A DNA stretch of 64,000 nucleotides, taken from contig NZ_BATJ01000021.1 of the NCBI RefSeq assembly GCF_000467125.1, forward strand, positions 1 through 64,000. The letters run 5' to 3'. Of this stretch, positions 43,191-53,091 are shown piece by piece. Under the pieces are notes generated by a model. It was given only the letters and a program-made list of their open reading frames with translations, was not told the origin of the DNA and did not search any database. The first letter of the stretch is position 1; each line of letters opens with the position of its first letter. Made by a program: the position numbers and the translations under genes. Source of the stretch: Vibrio proteolyticus NBRC 13287 (GTDB taxonomy: Bacteria; Pseudomonadota; Gammaproteobacteria; Enterobacterales; Vibrionaceae).

Positions 43191-44828
43191 ATGACGACAA
43201 ATTACATTTTTGTTACTGGCGGGGTTGTATCCTCTCTAGGTAAAGGTATTGCAGCGGCCTCTCTTGCAGCGATTCTAGAAGCTCGTGGTCTTAAAGTGAC
43301 CATCATGAAGCTAGACCCTTACATCAACGTTGACCCGGGCACCATGAGCCCGACTCAGCACGGTGAAGTATTCGTGACAGAAGACGGCGCTGAAACAGAC
43401 CTAGACCTTGGTCACTACGAGCGTTTCATCCGTACTAAGATGACCAAGCGCAACAACTTCACGGCCGGTCGTGTTTACGCTGACGTTCTGCGTAAAGAAC
43501 GTCGCGGTGACTATCTGGGCGCCACCATTCAGGTTATCCCTCACATCACGAATTCCATCAAAGACCGTGTGGTTGCTGGTGCGGAAGGCCACGACGTCGC
43601 GATCGTTGAGATCGGCGGCACGGTGGGCGATATCGAATCCTTGCCATTTATGGAAGCGATCCGTCAGTTGGCGGTTGAGCTGGGCCGCGAGCGCGCGATG
43701 TTCATGCACCTGACGCTGGTTCCTTATCTGGCGGCTGCGGGTGAAGTCAAAACCAAGCCAACACAACACTCAGTGAAAGAGCTGCTGTCGATCGGTATTC
43801 AGCCTGATATCCTGGTATGCCGCAGCGATCGCATGATCCCGGCGAACGAGCGTAAGAAGATTGCGCTGTTCTGTAACGTGCCAGAGAAAGCGGTTATCTC
43901 CATGAAAGACGTAGACTCGATCTACAAGATTCCGCAACTGATCAGAGCTCAGGGCCTGGATGATCTGGTATGTGCCCGTTTTGGCATTGATGCCCCAGAA
44001 GCGGATCTGGCCGAATGGGAACAGGTGATTTACGAAGAAGCGAATCCGACCGGTGAAGTGACCATCGGTATGGTAGGTAAGTACATCGAACTGCCAGACG
44101 CTTACAAGTCCGTTAACGAAGCACTGAAACACGCAGGCTTGAAAAATCGCCTGAGCGTTAATATTAAGTATGTAGATTCACAGGATGTTGAGACTCGCGG
44201 CGTAGAAGTGCTGGAAGGTCTTGACGCGATCCTGGTACCAGGTGGCTTCGGCGATCGCGGTATTGAAGGTAAGATTCGCTCAGCGCAGTATGCGCGTGAA
44301 AACAAAATTCCGTATCTGGGTATCTGTCTGGGGATGCAAGTAGCACTGATCGAGTACGCACGTAATGTCGCGGGCATGGAAGGTGCGCATTCAACAGAAT
44401 TTAACAAAGGCACCAAATACCCTGTGGTAGGCTTGATCACAGAGTGGGTCGACAACGAAGGTAACGTCGAAGAGCGTACTGAGAAGTCGGATCTGGGTGG
44501 CACGATGCGTCTGGGCGCACAGCTATGTCACCTGGAGAAGGGCACGAAAGCCCGTGAACTGTACGGTAGCGACACCATTCATGAGCGTCACCGTCACCGT
44601 TACGAAGTGAACAATAACTTGCGTCCTCAGATTGAAAAAGCGGGCCTGAAAGTGTCTGGTCTGTCTGCGGATAAGAAACTGGTTGAAATGATTGAGAACC
44701 CGGCTCACCCATGGTTTGTAGCGGCTCAGTTCCACCCAGAGTTCACGTCGACGCCTCGTGACGGTCACCCTCTGTTTGCTGGTTTCGTTAAAGCTGCTGG
44801 TGAATACTCGCGCAGCGAAGAGAAGTAA
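43191..44828 (+). CDS. pyrG: CTP synthase
   Basis: PyrG (545 residues) amidates UTP to CTP using glutamine and ATP. The synthetase domain opens with IFVTGGVVSSLGKGIAAASL (P-loop); the C-terminal class I glutamine amidotransferase holds LGICLGMQVALIEYARN with the catalytic cysteine and the later FHPEFTSTP with the catalytic histidine and glutamate. It is 78 bp before eno, with which it is normally co-transcribed. Confidence 0.98.
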   Translation: MTTNYIFVTGGVVSSLGKGIAAASLAAILEARGLKVTIMKLDPYINVDPGTMSPTQHGEVFVTEDGAETDLDLGHYERFIRTKMTKRNNFTAGRVYADVLRKERRGDYLGATIQVIPHITNSIKDRVVAGAEGHDVAIVEIGGTVGDIESLPFMEAIRQLAVELGRERAMFMHLTLVPYLAAAGEVKTKPTQHSVKELLSIGIQPDILVCRSDRMIPANERKKIALFCNVPEKAVISMKDVDSIYKIPQLIRAQGLDDLVCARFGIDAPEADLAEWEQVIYEEANPTGEVTIGMVGKYIELPDAYKSVNEALKHAGLKNRLSVNIKYVDSQDVETRGVEVLEGLDAILVPGGFGDRGIEGKIRSAQYARENKIPYLGICLGMQVALIEYARNVAGMEGAHSTEFNKGTKYPVVGLITEWVDNEGNVEERTEKSDLGGTMRLGAQLCHLEKGTKARELYGSDTIHERHRHRYEVNNNLRPQIEKAGLKVSGLSADKKLVEMIENPAHPWFVAAQFHPEFTSTPRDGHPLFAGFVKAAGEYSRSEEK

Positions 44829-44906
44829 AGGGATACGGGCAGTAGCGTCAGCTGTGCTGCTGCCCTTTAAATTTGACATTTATATTTGAAACGAGAGGAA
44901 ACATTA

Positions 44907-46208
44907 ATGTCTAAGATCGTTAAAGTTCTAGGTCGTGAAATCATCGACTCACGCGGTAACCCAACTGTTGAAGCTGAAGTACACCTAGAAGGCGGTTTCG
45001 TAGGTATGGCAGCTGCTCCATCTGGCGCATCTACCGGTTCTCGCGAAGCTCTTGAGCTACGTGACGGCGACAAATCACGTTTCCTAGGTAAAGGTGTTCT
45101 GAAAGCAATTGAAGCCGTTAATGGCCCAATCGCTGAAGCCCTGGTTGGCAAAGACGCAAAAGCGCAAGCTGACATCGACCAAATCATGATCGACCTAGAC
45201 GGCACTGAAAACAAATCTAAATTCGGTGCGAACGCTATCCTGGCTGTTTCTCTGGCAAACGCGAAAGCTGCAGCAGCTGCGAAAGGCATGCCTCTGTACG
45301 AGCACATCGCTGAACTCAACGGTACTCCAGGTCAATTCTCTATGCCTCTGCCTATGATGAACATCATCAACGGTGGTGAGCACGCAGACAACAACGTTGA
45401 CATCCAAGAGTTCATGATCCAACCAGTTGGCGCAAAAACTTTGAAAGAAGGTCTACGTATCGGTGCTGAAGTATTCCACAACCTGGCTAAAGTTCTGAAA
45501 GCAAAAGGCATGAGCACAGCAGTTGGTGACGAAGGTGGTTTCGCTCCTAACCTAGAATCTAACGCTGCTGCACTGGCTGCAATCAAAGAAGCGGTAGAGC
45601 TTGCTGGTTACGAGCTGGGCAAAGACGTGACTCTGGCTATGGACTGTGCTGCCTCTGAGTTCTACGACAAAGAAGCTGGCAACTACAACATGAAAGGCGA
45701 AGGTAAAATCTTCACTTCTGAAGAGTTCAACCACTACCTGGCGGGTCTGGTTGAGCAATACCCAATCGTTTCTATCGAAGACGGTCTGGACGAGTCAGAC
45801 TGGGATGGCTTTAAGCACCAGACTGAACTGCTGGGCGACAAGATCCAACTGGTTGGTGACGATCTGTTCGTAACCAACACTAAGATCCTGAAAGAAGGTA
45901 TCGAGAAAGGCATCGCTAACTCTATCCTGATCAAGTTCAACCAAATCGGTTCTCTGACTGAGACTCTGGCTGCAATCAAGATGGCGAAAGACGCAGGTTA
46001 CACCGCAGTAATCTCTCACCGCAGCGGCGAAACTGAAGACGCAACTATCGCTGACCTGGCGGTAGGTACTGCAGCAGGCCAAATCAAAACGGGTTCTATG
46101 AGCCGTTCTGACCGTGTTGCTAAGTACAACCAGCTGATCCGTATCGAAGAAGCACTGGGTGAGCGCGCACCATTCAACGGTCTGAAAGAAGTGAAAGGCC
46201 AAGCTTAA
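44907..46208 (+). CDS. eno: Enolase
   Basis: Enolase (433 residues) makes phosphoenolpyruvate from 2-phosphoglycerate and is also a part of the RNA degradosome in this group. Seen: REIIDSRGNPTVEAEV, GANAILAVSLANAKAAA, the metal aspartate in SIEDGLDESDWDGF, and the family signature ILIKFNQIGSLTETL with catalytic Lys. ATG 44907 has GAGAGGAA upstream; a TTG seven codons earlier is unlikely. Its codons look strongly biased toward preferred ones, as expected for a highly expressed gene. Confidence 0.98.
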   Translation: MSKIVKVLGREIIDSRGNPTVEAEVHLEGGFVGMAAAPSGASTGSREALELRDGDKSRFLGKGVLKAIEAVNGPIAEALVGKDAKAQADIDQIMIDLDGTENKSKFGANAILAVSLANAKAAAAAKGMPLYEHIAELNGTPGQFSMPLPMMNIINGGEHADNNVDIQEFMIQPVGAKTLKEGLRIGAEVFHNLAKVLKAKGMSTAVGDEGGFAPNLESNAAALAAIKEAVELAGYELGKDVTLAMDCAASEFYDKEAGNYNMKGEGKIFTSEEFNHYLAGLVEQYPIVSIEDGLDESDWDGFKHQTELLGDKIQLVGDDLFVTNTKILKEGIEKGIANSILIKFNQIGSLTETLAAIKMAKDAGYTAVISHRSGETEDATIADLAVGTAAGQIKTGSMSRSDRVAKYNQLIRIEEALGERAPFNGLKEVKGQA

Positions 46209-46231
46209 TTTAAGCTCAGCATAGACACTTT

Positions 46232-46259
46232 AAAAAGCCCCGCATTGCGGGGCTTTTTT
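46232..46259. terminator. Bidirectional terminator between eno and cca
   Basis: AAAAAGCCCCGC pairs with GCGGGGCTTTTT around a 3-nt loop, between convergent genes. Confidence 0.93.
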
Positions 46260-46301
46260 GTCTCTGCGAGGCGCGTGTCTGCGCGCGTCCATCAGTGGCG
46301 A

Positions 46302-47516
46302 TCAGTCCGCTGTTTTGATTGCCTCAATACGGCGTTTTTCCAGCTCGTCACGAATGGCTTTCCCTTTAAATCCATCCGCAATCACCTGTTGAACATCCAC
46401 GTTGAGCGCGGCGTGGTAGGCGCGCAGAAAAATCGCCCGTTGCGGGTACGGATTCTGTTCCAGACCAAGCCGGCCACGGTGGTCGGCTTCACAGCACCGC
46501 AGCACCGCGTTTAACCGCTCGGGTTTGCGCCATACATCCAGCTTGTTGAGCACTTTCAGCTTGGTGGCCGGCTTAAGTTCGGCCGCGCGGTGAACATTGG
46601 AATGTTGTGCGCACACCGCCAGCGCCAGATCGCGATATTCGTTCGGAATCCGGATCCGCTCACACAATTGTTCAATCAAGCTCAGGCCAGTGTGGCAATG
46701 CAGCTTATGGCTCGGCCACTCTTTTTCTGGTGTCACGCCTTTGCCCAGATCGTGCACCTGTGCGGCGAAGCGCACTGGCAGAGCCTCAGACAGTTGCGCT
46801 GCTTGCTCGGCCACCATCAGGGTATGAACACCGGTATCGATCTCCGGGTGCCACTTTTCGGGTTGTGGGACGCCAAACAGCCGGTCGAGCTCCGGCAAAA
46901 TGTGTTTGAGGGCGCCACAATCGCGCAGTATCTGAAGAAACACCTGTGGCGCAGAAGTTGAGAGGGATTTGTGCCACTCCTGCCACACCCGCTCAGCGGT
47001 CAGGTGATCCAACTCTCCACTGGCGGCGATGTTAGCCATCAACGCCATGGTTTCGTCGGCAACGCGAAAACCGAGGTGAGCGAGTTTCGCTGCAAAACGG
47101 GCGACTCTCAATACCCGTAAGGGATCTTCGACAAACGCGGCCGAGACATGGCGCAGAATCCGGTCATGGAGATCCTGCTGGCCGCCATAAGGGTCAATGA
47201 TGTTACCCTGGGTGTCTTGTGCCATTGCGTTGATGGTCAGATCGCGGCGCAGCAGATCGTCTTCCAGCGTGACGTCCGGTGCGAAGTAACAGTCAAAACC
47301 TTTATAGCCAGCGCCGGTTTTGCGTTCGGTTCGGGCCAGAGCATGCTCTTCCTTGGTGTCTGGATGCAGAAACACCGGGAAATCTTTACCGACGGGCGTA
47401 AAGCCCGCGTCGAGCATCTGCTGTGGAGCGCTGCCGACGACAACCCAATCTTTGTCATAGACAGCAATATTGAGCAACTGGTCGCGCACAGCGCCACCAA
47501 CTAGGTATACTTGCAC
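46302..47516 (-). CDS. cca: CCA-adding tRNA nucleotidyltransferase
   Basis: Cca (404 residues) adds or repairs CCA ends of tRNA, with a C-terminal HD domain giving phosphatase and phosphodiesterase activities. Seen: YLVGGAVRDQLL at the start, the metal pair in YDKDWVVVG near residues 19-22, RRDLTINAMAQD near residue 90, and HDLGKGVTPEKEWPSH of the HD domain near residue 230. The start codon is GTG, supported by GAGG eight bases before it. It is divergent from gspA. Confidence 0.95.
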   Translation of the reverse strand: MQVYLVGGAVRDQLLNIAVYDKDWVVVGSAPQQMLDAGFTPVGKDFPVFLHPDTKEEHALARTERKTGAGYKGFDCYFAPDVTLEDDLLRRDLTINAMAQDTQGNIIDPYGGQQDLHDRILRHVSAAFVEDPLRVLRVARFAAKLAHLGFRVADETMALMANIAASGELDHLTAERVWQEWHKSLSTSAPQVFLQILRDCGALKHILPELDRLFGVPQPEKWHPEIDTGVHTLMVAEQAAQLSEALPVRFAAQVHDLGKGVTPEKEWPSHKLHCHTGLSLIEQLCERIRIPNEYRDLALAVCAQHSNVHRAAELKPATKLKVLNKLDVWRKPERLNAVLRCCEADHRGRLGLEQNPYPQRAIFLRAYHAALNVDVQQVIADGFKGKAIRDELEKRRIEAIKTAD

Positions 47517-47605
47517 TTATCAAACCTCAAAATCAGAAACAGCCATTGGCTTGGATTACACGGCAATGGTACTTTTCTTATTAGTGAAATTATAGAGACG
47601 AGAGA

Positions 47606-49216
47606 ATGTATAAGGAATTTTTTGGATTTGTGGAATTGCCGTTCTCGATCGTTCCCAATTCTCGTTACCTGTTTCTCAGCCAGCGACACAAAGAAGCCAT
47701 CCAGCATCTGCGTGCCGGGCTAGGCGACGGGGGCGGCTTCGCCATGCTCAGCGGCGAAGTCGGTACGGGAAAGACAACGGTTGCCCGTGCAATGCTCAAA
47801 TCTCTCGACCCGACCACACAGGCCGGGTTTATTTTGAATCCGACCTTCTCCGATATTGAGCTGTTGCAGGCGATTTGTGATGAATTCAGCATCCAGTATC
47901 CGGCGGATGCGACTCTCAAACAGCTCAGCCAGGCCATTTACCAGTTTCTGCTCCACAGCCATGCGCACGGCAAACAGACACTGCTGGTGATCGATGAAGC
48001 GCAACATCTGGCGGCGGACGTACTCGAACAACTGCGTTTGCTCACTAACCTGGAAACAGAGAGCCGTAAGTTATTGAAGGTGCTGTTGATTGGTCAGCCA
48101 GAACTGCAGCAGAAACTGCAGATGCCACAGTTGCGACAGCTGGCTCAGCGGATCACCGGACGCTACCACTTACTACCGCTCAATATTGAAGAGACCGCCA
48201 AGTACATTCAGTTTCGTCTCGATTTGGCCGGCGGCGAACGGGATCTATTTGCAGTCAAAAGCCTTAAACTGATTGGGGTACAGACGCAGGGCATTCCTCG
48301 TCTGATCAACCTGGTGTGCGACGCCGCGCTCAAACAGGCGTATCAGATCGGGGAGCATAAGCCGAGCCATGCAACCGTACAGAGCGCCTGTGAAGAAGTT
48401 ATGGCGTTTCAGAGTTCCTTTAATGTCTCAGCCAAGATTGCGCCGCCAAAACGCTCTGGTATGGCGCTGACGGCTTCTGTGGTGATTGGCTTGGGTCTCG
48501 CCTGGCTTGGGTATCAATGGACACCGGTGATGGCTCAGCCCTGGATTGAACAACAGATTGAAGCGCAGCATCCGCAGCAGCCGGACGTGGAAATTACACA
48601 GGAAGTGATGCCGCCGTCCCTGACGGAGGCTTTGGTTCGTTCCACCTCACTCGAAGAGCCGCTGGCGGAGCTGTATAAAGTCTGGGGGTATCAGGCTTCT
48701 ATGCTGGATCGCTTCTGTGCTGACAACGACAACAGCCTGTTCCGCTGTGAGAGTGCCATGGGGGCGCTCAGTGATATTGAGCAGCTTGGTTTTCCGGTGG
48801 TGTTAACTCTGCATGTCAACGGTCAGGCTAGCTACGCAGTGCTGTATCACCTCGGTGCCGATACGGTGCAGCTGTTGGTGGATGGACAGCGCCTTGAGTT
48901 TGAGACCAAGTGGCTGAAAGAGCTGTGGTCAGGGGAATACCATTACATCTGGCAAAGTGTCTGGCATGCAACCCTCAAACCTGGCATGCGTGGCAGAGCA
49001 GTCGCGATGCTGAATGAGCGTCTGTCGCTGCTAATGGGGGACAGTTATGATGGCAGTGATCGCTTTGATGCCGAGCTGAAACGTAAAGTCGAAATGTTCC
49101 AACGCTGGCAGGGACTGAACGTCGACGGCATTGCCGGGGTGCGGACGCTGCGTCGTCTGGAGTTGATGACGCAAACCAATCCGCCCGTTCTGTCTGTTGT
49201 GAAGGAGGACGTCTGA
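47606..49216 (+). CDS. gspA: General secretion pathway ATPase GspA
   Basis: GspA (ExeA; 536 residues) works with GspB to help place the type II secretin in the outer membrane by binding peptidoglycan. The cytoplasmic AAA ATPase has Walker A SGEVGTGKTT at residues 49-58 and Walker B LLVIDEAQH near residue 128, a membrane span near 280-297, and a C-terminal peptidoglycan-binding domain (AELKRKVEMFQRWQGLNVDG, near 490). The stop overlaps the gspB start by one base. Confidence 0.92.
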   Translation: MYKEFFGFVELPFSIVPNSRYLFLSQRHKEAIQHLRAGLGDGGGFAMLSGEVGTGKTTVARAMLKSLDPTTQAGFILNPTFSDIELLQAICDEFSIQYPADATLKQLSQAIYQFLLHSHAHGKQTLLVIDEAQHLAADVLEQLRLLTNLETESRKLLKVLLIGQPELQQKLQMPQLRQLAQRITGRYHLLPLNIEETAKYIQFRLDLAGGERDLFAVKSLKLIGVQTQGIPRLINLVCDAALKQAYQIGEHKPSHATVQSACEEVMAFQSSFNVSAKIAPPKRSGMALTASVVIGLGLAWLGYQWTPVMAQPWIEQQIEAQHPQQPDVEITQEVMPPSLTEALVRSTSLEEPLAELYKVWGYQASMLDRFCADNDNSLFRCESAMGALSDIEQLGFPVVLTLHVNGQASYAVLYHLGADTVQLLVDGQRLEFETKWLKELWSGEYHYIWQSVWHATLKPGMRGRAVAMLNERLSLLMGDSYDGSDRFDAELKRKVEMFQRWQGLNVDGIAGVRTLRRLELMTQTNPPVLSVVKEDV

Positions 49217-49968
49217 TGTCGAATGTCTTGAAAGCGCTGGAGCAGTCAGAGCGCAGTCATCAGCAGTTACACAATTCCGCTCCGGGGGGCGCCAGTCGTC
49301 AGGCCGTCAGTCACAGAGCGGATACGCCATTGTGGTTGCATGCAACCTGCCTGTTGCTGCCGGCGGTGGCCACGGTTTCCTGGGTGGGCTATCAGAGTTA
49401 TCAATCGGCGCTGGTGGACTGGATAAGCAGCAATCAGCCACAAGAAGTGGTCGTGGATGTGCCAGCGGCGCTGTCGGTCAAACCGTACCCGGATTTTGCA
49501 ACGCTGGCGGTGAATCGGCGGACCACGCCACTGCCACAGGCGGAGCCTGCCATTCGTCGCGATGAGCCAACACCGTCGACCTCATCGGCACCAAGTGCCG
49601 ACTCTGAGCTGGATGGGGTCGACCTCAGCTCGCTGCCACCGTCACTGGCGCGGCGGGTAGAAGCGGCCATGTCGTCTGAGTCGGTCAGAGCTGCGATGCG
49701 AGATACCGGTGAGGCGGACGACGCTGCGGTGGATTTATCGATGGCGGGCGATGATCTGATCGGTCAGTTACCTGCCATGAATTTTCAGACCCATGTGTAC
49801 ACCAGTGACGCCAATCGCCGCTGGGTGAAAATTAACGGTCAGGAATACAAGCAAGGGGAACAGATTGATGCGGATACCCAACTGGTGCGTATCGCGCCGC
49901 AATCGTGCACCATTCGTTTTCGCGGTAAGCTGATTCGTGTGCCAGCGCTGTATGACTGGCCAGGCTGA
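49216..49968 (+). CDS. gspB: General secretion pathway protein GspB
   Basis: GspB (ExeB; 250 residues) has a short cytoplasmic start, one membrane span near residues 36-55, a low-complexity periplasmic linker rich in Pro, Ser and Ala (residues 75-130), and a C-terminal region with LPAMNFQTHVYTS and RWVKINGQEYKQGEQI, which fits the GspB family. It is translationally coupled to gspA. The main gsp operon is not in the window. Confidence 0.9.
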   Translation: MSNVLKALEQSERSHQQLHNSAPGGASRQAVSHRADTPLWLHATCLLLPAVATVSWVGYQSYQSALVDWISSNQPQEVVVDVPAALSVKPYPDFATLAVNRRTTPLPQAEPAIRRDEPTPSTSSAPSADSELDGVDLSSLPPSLARRVEAAMSSESVRAAMRDTGEADDAAVDLSMAGDDLIGQLPAMNFQTHVYTSDANRRWVKINGQEYKQGEQIDADTQLVRIAPQSCTIRFRGKLIRVPALYDWPG

Positions 49969-49983
49969 GTACAAGCACTACAA

Positions 49984-50013
49984 AAAAGGTCACCAGAGGG
50001 TGACCTTTTCTTT
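49984..50013. terminator. Bidirectional terminator between gspB and the YgiM-like gene
   Basis: AAAAGGTCACC pairs with GGTGACCTTTT around a 4-nt loop; CTTTTT continues on the plus strand. Confidence 0.9.
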
Positions 50014-50045
50014 TTATCTTCGGTTATCGACGTCTTCGGGGGCGA

Positions 50046-50657
50046 TTACGCCCAGCCCGCCGGAGAGCGTTTGCGACGCGGCATGATGTGCGGCAGAATC
50101 AGGCCGAACAACAGACCGGCACCCGCGACACCACCGCCGTACATAAAGTACTTCAGCAGCAGATCTTCTTTCTGAGTATCCAGACGAGCACGCAGTTCAC
50201 GGACTTCGGTTTGAGACTCAGTCAGTTGCTGGCTGATGTCACTGTAGTTTTGCTCCAGTTCCGCAATCTGCTTATTGCGAATGTCCAGCGAGTCGACCAG
50301 TCCGGCTTTGGCGGAGTCGGCGTTCTTCTGGGCATTAGCCAGTTTGTCTTTCACGTCCGATAACTCTGCTTCCAGTTTTGGCAGGCGAACCGCCATACTT
50401 TCTTGAGAGGTCACGAATTTGGAATCCACCCAGCCTTTACGGCCACGTTCATCGACGATTTGGGTGAAGCCGGCTTCTTTGCTGGTAGACACCAGAGTGA
50501 CTTTCTCACCAGCGTCCACACTGCCAATGATTCGGTACTGAGTACTAGGACCTGAGTGCATGTAGGTAAATAGTTTGTCCGCAATGTAACGGTTTTGGGC
50601 GAGGGCCGCCGGTACTACCAGCATTGAAGCCAGAACCATGCAAATCAGTTTTTTCAC
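50046..50657 (-). CDS. TIGR04211-type SH3 domain protein, YgiM-like
   Basis: A 203-residue exported or membrane protein. It begins at GTG (50657) with AAAGGATTT upstream and a signal sequence KKLICMVLASMLVVPAALA, then an SH3 domain (residues about 22-85, with YMHSGPSTQYRIIGSVDAGE), a long coiled coil (about 90-165) and a C-terminal membrane span YGGGVAGAGLLFGLILPHI ending in basic residues. The layout matches YgiM of E. coli. Its role is not settled. It lies behind the terminator of the pit unit. Confidence 0.85.
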   Translation of the reverse strand: MKKLICMVLASMLVVPAALAQNRYIADKLFTYMHSGPSTQYRIIGSVDAGEKVTLVSTSKEAGFTQIVDERGRKGWVDSKFVTSQESMAVRLPKLEAELSDVKDKLANAQKNADSAKAGLVDSLDIRNKQIAELEQNYSDISQQLTESQTEVRELRARLDTQKEDLLLKYFMYGGGVAGAGLLFGLILPHIMPRRKRSPAGWA

Positions 50658-50742
50658 GGTAAATCCTTTCAGTGTTGCTTTGTTTGTATATCGCGCTTGA
50701 GGCAGCAAATAGTAAAAACTTTCGGCGGTATGATCAACTAAG

Positions 50743-50763
50743 AAGGGAGGCAAAGCCTCCCTT
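50743..50763 (-). terminator. Probable terminator after pit
   Basis: AAGGGAGGC pairs with GCCTCCCTT around a 3-nt loop. The T run on the minus strand is poor, so the end may be leaky toward the YgiM-like gene. Confidence 0.55.
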
Positions 50764-50815
50764 TCTGTGCGTTTGAGTCAATAATGACAGAGCGCTTACA
50801 TAGTGTTGACGCGGC

Positions 50816-52078
50816 TTAAGCGCCGAATAAGGCCTGCATTGCATAGAAGAATACGACCGCCAATAGGGCTCCTGCCGGTAGCGTGACAATCCAGGACGCC
50901 ACGATGTTACGCACAACGCCTAAGTTAAGGGCGGCAATACCACGCGCAAAACCCACACCCAGTACCGCGCCGACCAGTGTCTGTGTCGTCGAAATAGGCA
51001 AACCGGTACCTGAGGCCAGAACCACAGTCGAAGCGGTTGCCAGCTGCGCTGCAAAGCCACGGCTAGGGGTCAGTTCGGTAATACCGGTACCAACTGTTGC
51101 CATGACCTTATGACCCAGCGTCGCAAGACCCACAACGATACCGATCCCACCCAGCGGCAGAATCCACCAGGCAATTTCACTTTTCGCGGTGATTTGTCCC
51201 ATGTGCTCAACCGTCGATACCACAGCAGACAGAGGGCCAATCGCGTTAGCAACGTCATTTGAGCCGTGCGCAAAGGCCATCGCACACGCTGTGATCACCA
51301 TCAGTACGGAAAAGATGCTTTCCACACCGGCAAAGCTGTGATCTTCATCGCGGTTGGCAAATTTCTTCTGAATGTAGAGGAAGCCGCCGATCATCACCAG
51401 TGCCGACACCACCATAGCCCAGAACCAGGCTTCGGTGTTGCTCAGGTGCAGGCCAACGTGCTTCAGCCCTTTCTTGATCGTCACCAGCGCGATCACCATA
51501 GTAGTGATGAACATGTACACAGGCACAAAGCGCTTGGCGTTGATCAGTGGCTTCTCGGTATCAAAGATCAGGCGCTGTGCGCTGACAAAGATAACGTAAG
51601 CAAAGAAGCCGGAAATGATAGGGGTAATGATCCAACTGCCCACAATACCTTTCACACTGCCCCAGTCCACCGCTTCGGTGCCAACGGACACACAAGCAAA
51701 ACCGATGATGGCACCGATAATCGAGTGGGTGGTCGATACTGGCCAGCCCATGTAGGACGCCAGCAGCAGCCAGGTGCCGGCTGCCAGCAGCGCGGACATC
51801 ATGCCGTATACCAGAATGTCAGGCTGGTTGGCGAAAAGAGAGGTTTCAATCACACCTTTACGGATAGTATCGGTTACTTCACCGCCTGCAAGGTAAGCAC
51901 CCGCAAATTCAAAAATCATCGCAATGATGATGGCTTGTTTTACGGTCAGCGCTTTTGAGCCGACTGATGTACCCATTGCGTTGGCGACGTCATTTGCGCC
52001 AATACCAATTGCCATCAGGAAGCCGAAAAGAGCAGCAACAATAATCAGGACAGTGCCGTAGTTCGCGAGGATATCCAT
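50816..52078 (-). CDS. pit: Inorganic phosphate transporter, Pit family
   Basis: A 420-residue inner-membrane permease with about ten hydrophobic spans. The duplicated Pit signature is clear: IGANDVANAMGTSVGSKAL near residue 26 and HGSNDVANAIGPLSAV near residue 280. Pit proteins carry metal phosphate into the cell with protons at low affinity. ATG 52078 has AGG eight bases upstream; the upstream ATG adding 16 residues has no such site. It follows a DUF47 gene by 127 bp, the usual accessory partner, so the pair is probably one operon. Confidence 0.93.
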   Translation of the reverse strand: MDILANYGTVLIIVAALFGFLMAIGIGANDVANAMGTSVGSKALTVKQAIIIAMIFEFAGAYLAGGEVTDTIRKGVIETSLFANQPDILVYGMMSALLAAGTWLLLASYMGWPVSTTHSIIGAIIGFACVSVGTEAVDWGSVKGIVGSWIITPIISGFFAYVIFVSAQRLIFDTEKPLINAKRFVPVYMFITTMVIALVTIKKGLKHVGLHLSNTEAWFWAMVVSALVMIGGFLYIQKKFANRDEDHSFAGVESIFSVLMVITACAMAFAHGSNDVANAIGPLSAVVSTVEHMGQITAKSEIAWWILPLGGIGIVVGLATLGHKVMATVGTGITELTPSRGFAAQLATASTVVLASGTGLPISTTQTLVGAVLGVGFARGIAALNLGVVRNIVASWIVTLPAGALLAVVFFYAMQALFGA

Positions 52079-52205
52079 CGTAATACCTAGTTGTTTTTTA
52101 TAACAAGCGGAGCAAAAACGAGACACACGATGACCCCTCGATGTGCTCAGGTCATCGTTAAATACAAGTGTGTCTGTCTGGTGCTCTTCGTTATTTGATT
52201 AACTG

Positions 52206-52886
52206 TTAAGAGCGGGAAAGCATCAGCTCAAGACGTGCGCCTACGCGCTGCGCCTGATCTGCAATACCGCCGACCCATTCAAAGATTTTGTACAGGAACA
52301 TCACATCGATTGGATTCATGTCCGCTTCGATCGCCATCAGTTGCTGACGAAGCTGGATTTGCATCGCATCGGTGTCATCTTCGATCACATCCAGTTGATT
52401 GATCATCTCAGCCACAAGTGTCACTTCGCGGCCTTTGAATCCAGTTTCCAATAACTCATCGAGCTCGTTGATCACTTTTTGCGCCTGATTCGCCGCATCC
52501 AGACAACGTTTTAAATAAGCGATGAAGTTTTCTTGTAGAGGGGCAGGAATGATGAGCTGGCGACCGTAGACACGGCCGGCGACATCTTTCGCCAGGTTAG
52601 CCAGTTTGTCTTGCTGGGTCAGTAGCTCCAGCATGTCTGTACGGTCGACAGGCATGAACAAACCGCGAGGAAGTTTCAGGCGGATTTCGCGCTTCAATAC
52701 GTCAGCTTCTTTCTCAAGGTGAGAAATCTGTGCGCGAATTTCTGCTGCTTTTTCCCAGTCGCCCTGAGAGCACACTTCAAAGAAGTTCACCAGGTGAGAG
52801 CAACATTCGTTTACACAAACAACGTGTCGCTGCAAAGGCTTAATAGGGGACTTTGCAAATAACCCCATGATTGTATTTACTGGCAT
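52206..52886 (-). CDS. DUF47/PhoU-like phosphate transport accessory protein
   Basis: The 226-residue, mostly helical protein fits the TIGR00153/DUF47 family related to PhoU. It begins MPVNTIMGLFAKSPIKPLQ, with heptad-like acidic helices such as LEKEADVLKREIRLKLPRGLF split across residues 55-75. Such genes sit next to pit and are thought to regulate the permease. A mechanism is not known. A start six codons later is possible. Confidence 0.88.
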   Translation of the reverse strand: MPVNTIMGLFAKSPIKPLQRHVVCVNECCSHLVNFFEVCSQGDWEKAAEIRAQISHLEKEADVLKREIRLKLPRGLFMPVDRTDMLELLTQQDKLANLAKDVAGRVYGRQLIIPAPLQENFIAYLKRCLDAANQAQKVINELDELLETGFKGREVTLVAEMINQLDVIEDDTDAMQIQLRQQLMAIEADMNPIDVMFLYKIFEWVGGIADQAQRVGARLELMLSRS

Positions 52887-53091
52887 GGTTATTCAACCTA
52901 ATTGCTATAACCTTAAAAAAACATACACCATTTCGTGGCGAAATGTTGAACGATGGCTATAAAGGCGCGCATGGTAACGCATTAAATCACTCATTAAAAC
53001 TGTTTTAGATCATCATTGGGGCGATATTTCCTTCTTGCCCCGCTGGAATTTAGGCAATATCCTGTCGCTATCTGCTTTGAAAGGTACAACT

